Shown here: positions 60,240 to 64,000 of the stretch, piece by piece
Numbering within the stretch: the first letter of the stretch is position 1
How the letters are laid out: each line of letters opens with the position of its first letter
Assembly (NCBI RefSeq): GCF_040939455.1
Contig: NC_134108.1
Span: forward strand, 4,121,501-4,185,500
Length of the DNA stretch: 64,000 bases
Direction: 5' to 3'
DNA from: Microcebus murinus
Taxonomy: Eukaryota; Chordata; Mammalia; Primates; Cheirogaleidae
Program-made: the position numbers and the translations under genes
The notes under the pieces: model-generated
The model's database searches: none
Told to the model about the DNA's origin: nothing
What the model saw: the letters and a program-made list of their open reading frames with translations, nothing else

Positions 60240-61829
60240 TTGCTGTTGGTTTCTGGGAGCATTCCCAGAAATGCTCCCATCTGTGTGCAGGAATAGTTTC
60301 CTCCTTTACCATTTTCCTGTGATGACCACTAGCCCCAGACACTGAAAATATCTACCTTCCTCAACACCGGGCATCCCAGATTTTATTCTTCAGGCAGCAT
60401 CTGGCACTGTAACCACCAGTCTGTTATATTCTACAATATTTAATCTATATCTTTTTTTTCATTTATAGGATGGGTATTGGAAGGAATTGGATAGCACAGC
60501 AGAGTCAGATAGTTTATGAACTCCTCGTTTTGAAAGACACAATTTCTTCCAAGCAGAGCCCATAGAGAAGGTAAGAGCTGTGCAGTCCTTCTGTTACCAT
60601 TTAGTTTGGGTTCACATTTCACGTCTCAAAAATGCAGGAAGAAAGGGGTTTCAGTGTTATTTGACCCAATCCTCGCTTCGATTCTCCCGGCATTTATCTC
60701 TCTTGTGTATGAAAAGCTTCTTTTGAAGTCAGAACTCCAGGCATGGAGGAAGAAGAAATTCGTCAAGAGAATTGAACTCGGAAAGATTAAAATGTAGAGT
60801 TTTAATATAGCTGTAGCTGGCACATGTCAAGGAGATAAAAGGGATATTTTGGATTCTAAGAACAGTGCCAGGACTACGAAGCACTCCTTTAAAAATACAT
60901 ATTATTTTGATTGAAATTTGTACAGAAAAAAAAAGTCAATATAATCAACCACTCTAGCACACGGAGGCACCCAGAGAATGCACTTGGCCCCCTGCAGTAT
61001 TCAGTTTTTTAAATGGAGAAAAATAAAAAGCCTTCCCTGAAAACATTTTTACATGTTTTCTAACAGACAGTATTTCTAAGTGTACTTAACCTGGAAAATT
61101 TCCCCTTTCCAATTTTATCTGGAGCTATTCCCACACAAACAACTTTATTAACTCTAGATGGAAGTTGATAAGTCATCTATATATGACTAATGTAGTTGCA
61201 ATAGGATATCAGAGATTAAAAGGTTTAAATGAAAAGACATTTGGAAATGATCGGTTAATCTCCCTCCAAAAAAGAACAATTACGTTAAAAATCCACCGTA
61301 AGGTAGAAAAGAGAAATGAAATTCTGACAGACTCACGTCAACATTTAACTCGTCTCATTAGTACTTCCTCTCACACTCCACAGAATGCATTTGTAAGATT
61401 TTTGCCATCAAATAAAATTTCTTTATGAACATCCTAGAAAATGACTGCCAGAAACAGAGATCGGTTTGTGTCTCCCAAATCTAAGGATTAAATCTAAAGG
61501 TTTTTTTATCATGACTTGTTTGCCCTGAATTTTCTGATTTGTGTAATTATAAGGAAATTTTGACTACCTAGAAAGAAAAAAATTGTAAGGTTACAAGTAG
61601 GAGGTTATATTAAAATACTATAGTTATAATTATTATTGACCATGAAATAGCAGCCTGAAGCATGAAGTTTGGGCTCAGTAAATATTGACTCCTGTTGTTT
61701 CAACAACTCAATGCTTCATAAATTAAGATTGCCAGATAAAACCTCAAGGTTGATATTTTCTTTGATTTAGTCTCAGAAAAAAAAAAGCATAAAAAAAATA
61801 AGGTACTCTCCTCCTTGCTCGGCATACAG
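60240..61829. other. Unassigned non-coding DNA
   Basis: AT-rich toward the right. No family or exon recognised. Frames are under 90 codons. Confidence 0.4.
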
Positions 61830-62430
61830 GTGCATGAAGGACTTGCGGCGGGGGAGGGAAGGATTTCAGGGAGAGACGATGGGTCCGTTTGCCGGGCAGG
61901 GTTTGATGTGCTCTGGGTGGTTCCAGTGGACACACGCACCTGCCGGCCAACCGGGCTGGCCCGCGGCGCAGAGGAGCAGGGCAGGCTGCGGAGGTGGCCC
62001 AGGGAGCCCTGGGCGTTGATGACGGCCGAGACCGCAAGAGCAGGTGAGCCCCCCAGCAGGGAGGTGTACATAGGGAGGACACGGGGACGTGGAGTAACGG
62101 CACCGTGGCTGAGACGGGCGAGAGGAAAAGCCAGAAAAGGAGACTAAGCAGGAAACGGCAGGGCCGTCCCTGTAAGGAAAGGGGGCCTCAAACGCTAGAG
62201 GATCCCGCCACGCCTGAAGCTACCGGGAAGTCAGACGAGATGACGTTGAAGACGGACCATTGACATGAAGAAAAGACTGCGGCAGGCAAGTTGGTAAATG
62301 AAAGGCCAGGCTCTCTGGCCGAGGCGGTGATTCGGAAGGAAGGAAGTAGAGACAAGTGCAAACAGCTCTTTTCAGAAGTTCGGCTATGACGAGGCTGTGA
62401 AGGACAGGGCAGATGAATTGGGGGACACAG
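61830..62430 (+). mobile_element. Ancient mammal-wide repeat fragment (family A copy 4), GC-rich
   Basis: 'ccagggagccctgggcgttg', 'gaggaaaagccagaaaagga', 'agacggaccattgacatgaa' and neighbouring text resemble the late part of the same ancient repeat. This stretch is GC- and CpG-richer than its surroundings but too short and too repeat-like for a promoter island. Overlapping frames of 110-123 codons are shadows. Confidence 0.4.
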
Positions 62431-63004
62431 CGGCCAAGGGGCATCCGATGCTGTTTGTTATAGAGAGAGTCTGTAGATGGAGGAACATGGCATGATCCAG
62501 ACAGTGAGTTTCTTTGAAAAGACACAAGGGCATAGTACCCAGGTGCGGAGGGTCCGGCCGCGTAGTTTGCAAAGTGGGGGCACAATTATTATACTCATTT
62601 TACAGGAAAAACAAACAACTATAACAGAAGACTCTGAAGCTCCAAAGAGAGTCAAACATGCATTGAGGTCCTAATTCCATCTCCTGCTGGTTATGTACTT
62701 GGCAAGCTTCTGCGTCTAGGGTAGAGACAGTTGGATCTGTCGCAAAGAGACGGGCGAGGTACGTATGGGACAAGCGTGAGGTGCCTGCAGCACAGTGCCC
62801 GGTGCGTGATGAGACGAGCACACAGGAAGCGGCCGTGGGCCGGTGGAGCCATGGTTAGGGAGACGACTGTGGTCGTAATGGCTGTGGTTGTGGGGTTAGC
62901 ACGTTACACAGTAACCTTTATACCCGTATCATGGCTCCAGATTCAGTGGTTGATACCATGTTGCACTCAAGAGAAATTAAAACTATTTTGAACTATATAA
63001 AAAT
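62431..63004. other. Unassigned DNA with a weak MIR trace
   Basis: 62,585-62,680 has 'attattatactcattttaca' followed by 'ggaaaaacaaac', similar to antisense MIR ('attattatccccattttacagatgaggaaac'). The rest is unassigned. Confidence 0.4.
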
Positions 63005-63362
63005 GAAAATGCATCTTACCAAAACGTGTGGGGTGCAGCAAACACAGTGATCACAGGGACATTTGTAGCACTAAATACAAATTTGGGAAAAATCAATGAA
63101 GTTGAAAACAAGAAAACAATAGAGGGAATTAATGAAATTAAAAGTTGGTTCTTTGACAAGACAAACAATTGATAATCCTGTAACCAGGCTAAGAAAAAAA
63201 AAAAAGAGTGAAAAAAACAAATTACTGACATCAGAAATGAAAGAGGGGCCATCACTAAAGATCTCATGGACATTAAAATGATTGTAAAGGAATATTAAGA
63301 ACAATTTTATACCCACAAATTTGATAATAGATGAAATCGACCAATATCTTGAAAGATGCTAT
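63005..63362 (+). mobile_element. L1 ORF2 fragment, plus strand
   Basis: Sense ORF2 text between endonuclease and RT: 'gaaattaaaagttggttctt', 'gacatcagaaatgaaagagg', 'ggccatcactaaagatctca', 'catggacattaaaatgattg', 'taaaggaatattaagaacaa', 'acccacaaatttgataatag'. In protein these are KSWFF, ITDIRNERGAITKDLMDIK and NNFIPTNLI-like landmarks of the RT N-terminal region. It carries frameshifts and an A-run (63,191-63,203). Both ends are truncated. Confidence 0.85.
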
Positions 63363-64000
63363 ACTTCATCTGATGCGGTGATACCATAGTCCTGTGTTTC
63401 CTGCTTTTTTCCTAATCCCTGTGCTGAGTCCTCTTTTCATCCTATTAATATACATTTCTCTGATGCTCAGCTCAGTACCTACCTACCACTTAGTGAGATG
63501 TGTTTCTCAAATGAATGAATTTTCCCTAGTTTCTCTCCTCCGACTTCTCCTTTTCTCTCTAAACTCATGTTTTATCTCACTATCAAAAATTTACCTCTCA
63601 GCTCTATAGAGATAAATCAGTATCCAATTTTCACCCAAACCTCAGGTTCATATTTCTGACTTTCTGAAGGATACTTCCGCCAGAATGATTGGCAGCTACT
63701 CAACCAGTGAATCTACTGAACTCATCATTTCTCTTCCCTTCAGCTGGCTCTACTCGGTCATTCCAATTCTCTCTAATGTACCAATGTTGTCCATCATGAA
63801 AGCCTAACATTTTAGGTAATGCTACATTTCCTTTTCCCTTAATTTTTAAGTCATGAACATTATTTACTTTTACTGATCCTTTACCCCATTTCCACCCTGT
63901 TGCTCCTGGCTCAGGACTTTAACTCTCATTGGAGTAATTCAACACCTCCTAAAATGTCATCCTGTTCATGGTTCTCCTTGTACAAATTCACCCTGCACAC
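63363..64000. other. Unassigned CT-rich DNA, possibly old LINE
   Basis: A long CT-rich stretch to the window edge, similar in texture to 27,650-28,170. It may be an ancient LINE in antisense, but no family is recognised. The 71-codon frame is leucine-rich because of composition. Confidence 0.35.

Noticed and set aside
61744..62147. GC-rich, CpG-containing stretch with several frames over 110 codons, considered as a CpG-island promoter
   Set aside because: Too short and CpG-poor overall, and it resembles part of an ancient repeat. No exon follows.

Overview
This window reads as a gene-poor, AT-rich piece of a primate nuclear genome, most likely from a strepsirrhine (lemur-type) primate. The main clue is two Alu copies (36,071-36,407 and 50,108-50,419). 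Both carry the strepsirrhine form of the Alu left arm ('gccgtggcgtcagcctagctcacagc' type) and a long middle linker ('tagttg..cca..taatttctttcta' type) that human AluS/AluY lack. An older AluJ-like copy and an Alu monomer fit any primate. The species call rests on remembered Alu consensus features, not on a search.

No protein-coding gene, exon or RNA gene could be supported on either strand. The longest open frames (about 115-155 codons) look like chance or lie in repeats. Everything recognisable is interspersed repeat, simple repeat, or unassigned single-copy-looking DNA.

Layout: 1-5.9 kb, mostly unassigned; 5.9-9 kb, two MaLR LTRs and an old L1 fragment; 9-11.4 kb, AT-rich unassigned DNA; 11.4-17.7 kb, an almost full-length old L1 on the minus strand with a 437-bp Tc1/mariner-class transposon inserted at a TA; 18.7-20.4 kb, L2 and other ancient repeats; 22.3-26.6 kb, MLT1-like LTRs around a plus-strand L1 5'UTR/ORF1 fragment; 26.6-30.4 kb, unassigned; 30.4-35.9 kb, a second long minus-strand L1 with an internal 230-bp repeated segment; 36-42.4 kb, four SINE or DNA-element insertions scattered through old L1/HAL1-like DNA; 42.4-50 kb, unassigned DNA with AT-rich satellites and a tiny retroposed insertion; 50-64 kb, a strepsirrhine Alu, HAL1, Tigger, L2, MIR, MLT1 and an L1 ORF2 fragment.

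The repeats form a layered record. Mammal-wide L2 and MIR are broken by MLT1 LTRs, old L1s are broken by a DNA transposon, and the youngest layer is a strepsirrhine Alu with a perfect 16-bp target-site duplication. No new biological system was found. The items most worth checking are the transposon nested in L1, the repeated segment inside the second L1, the 60-bp tail-only retroposition, and a few candidate conserved non-coding blocks, notably 55,230-55,500.
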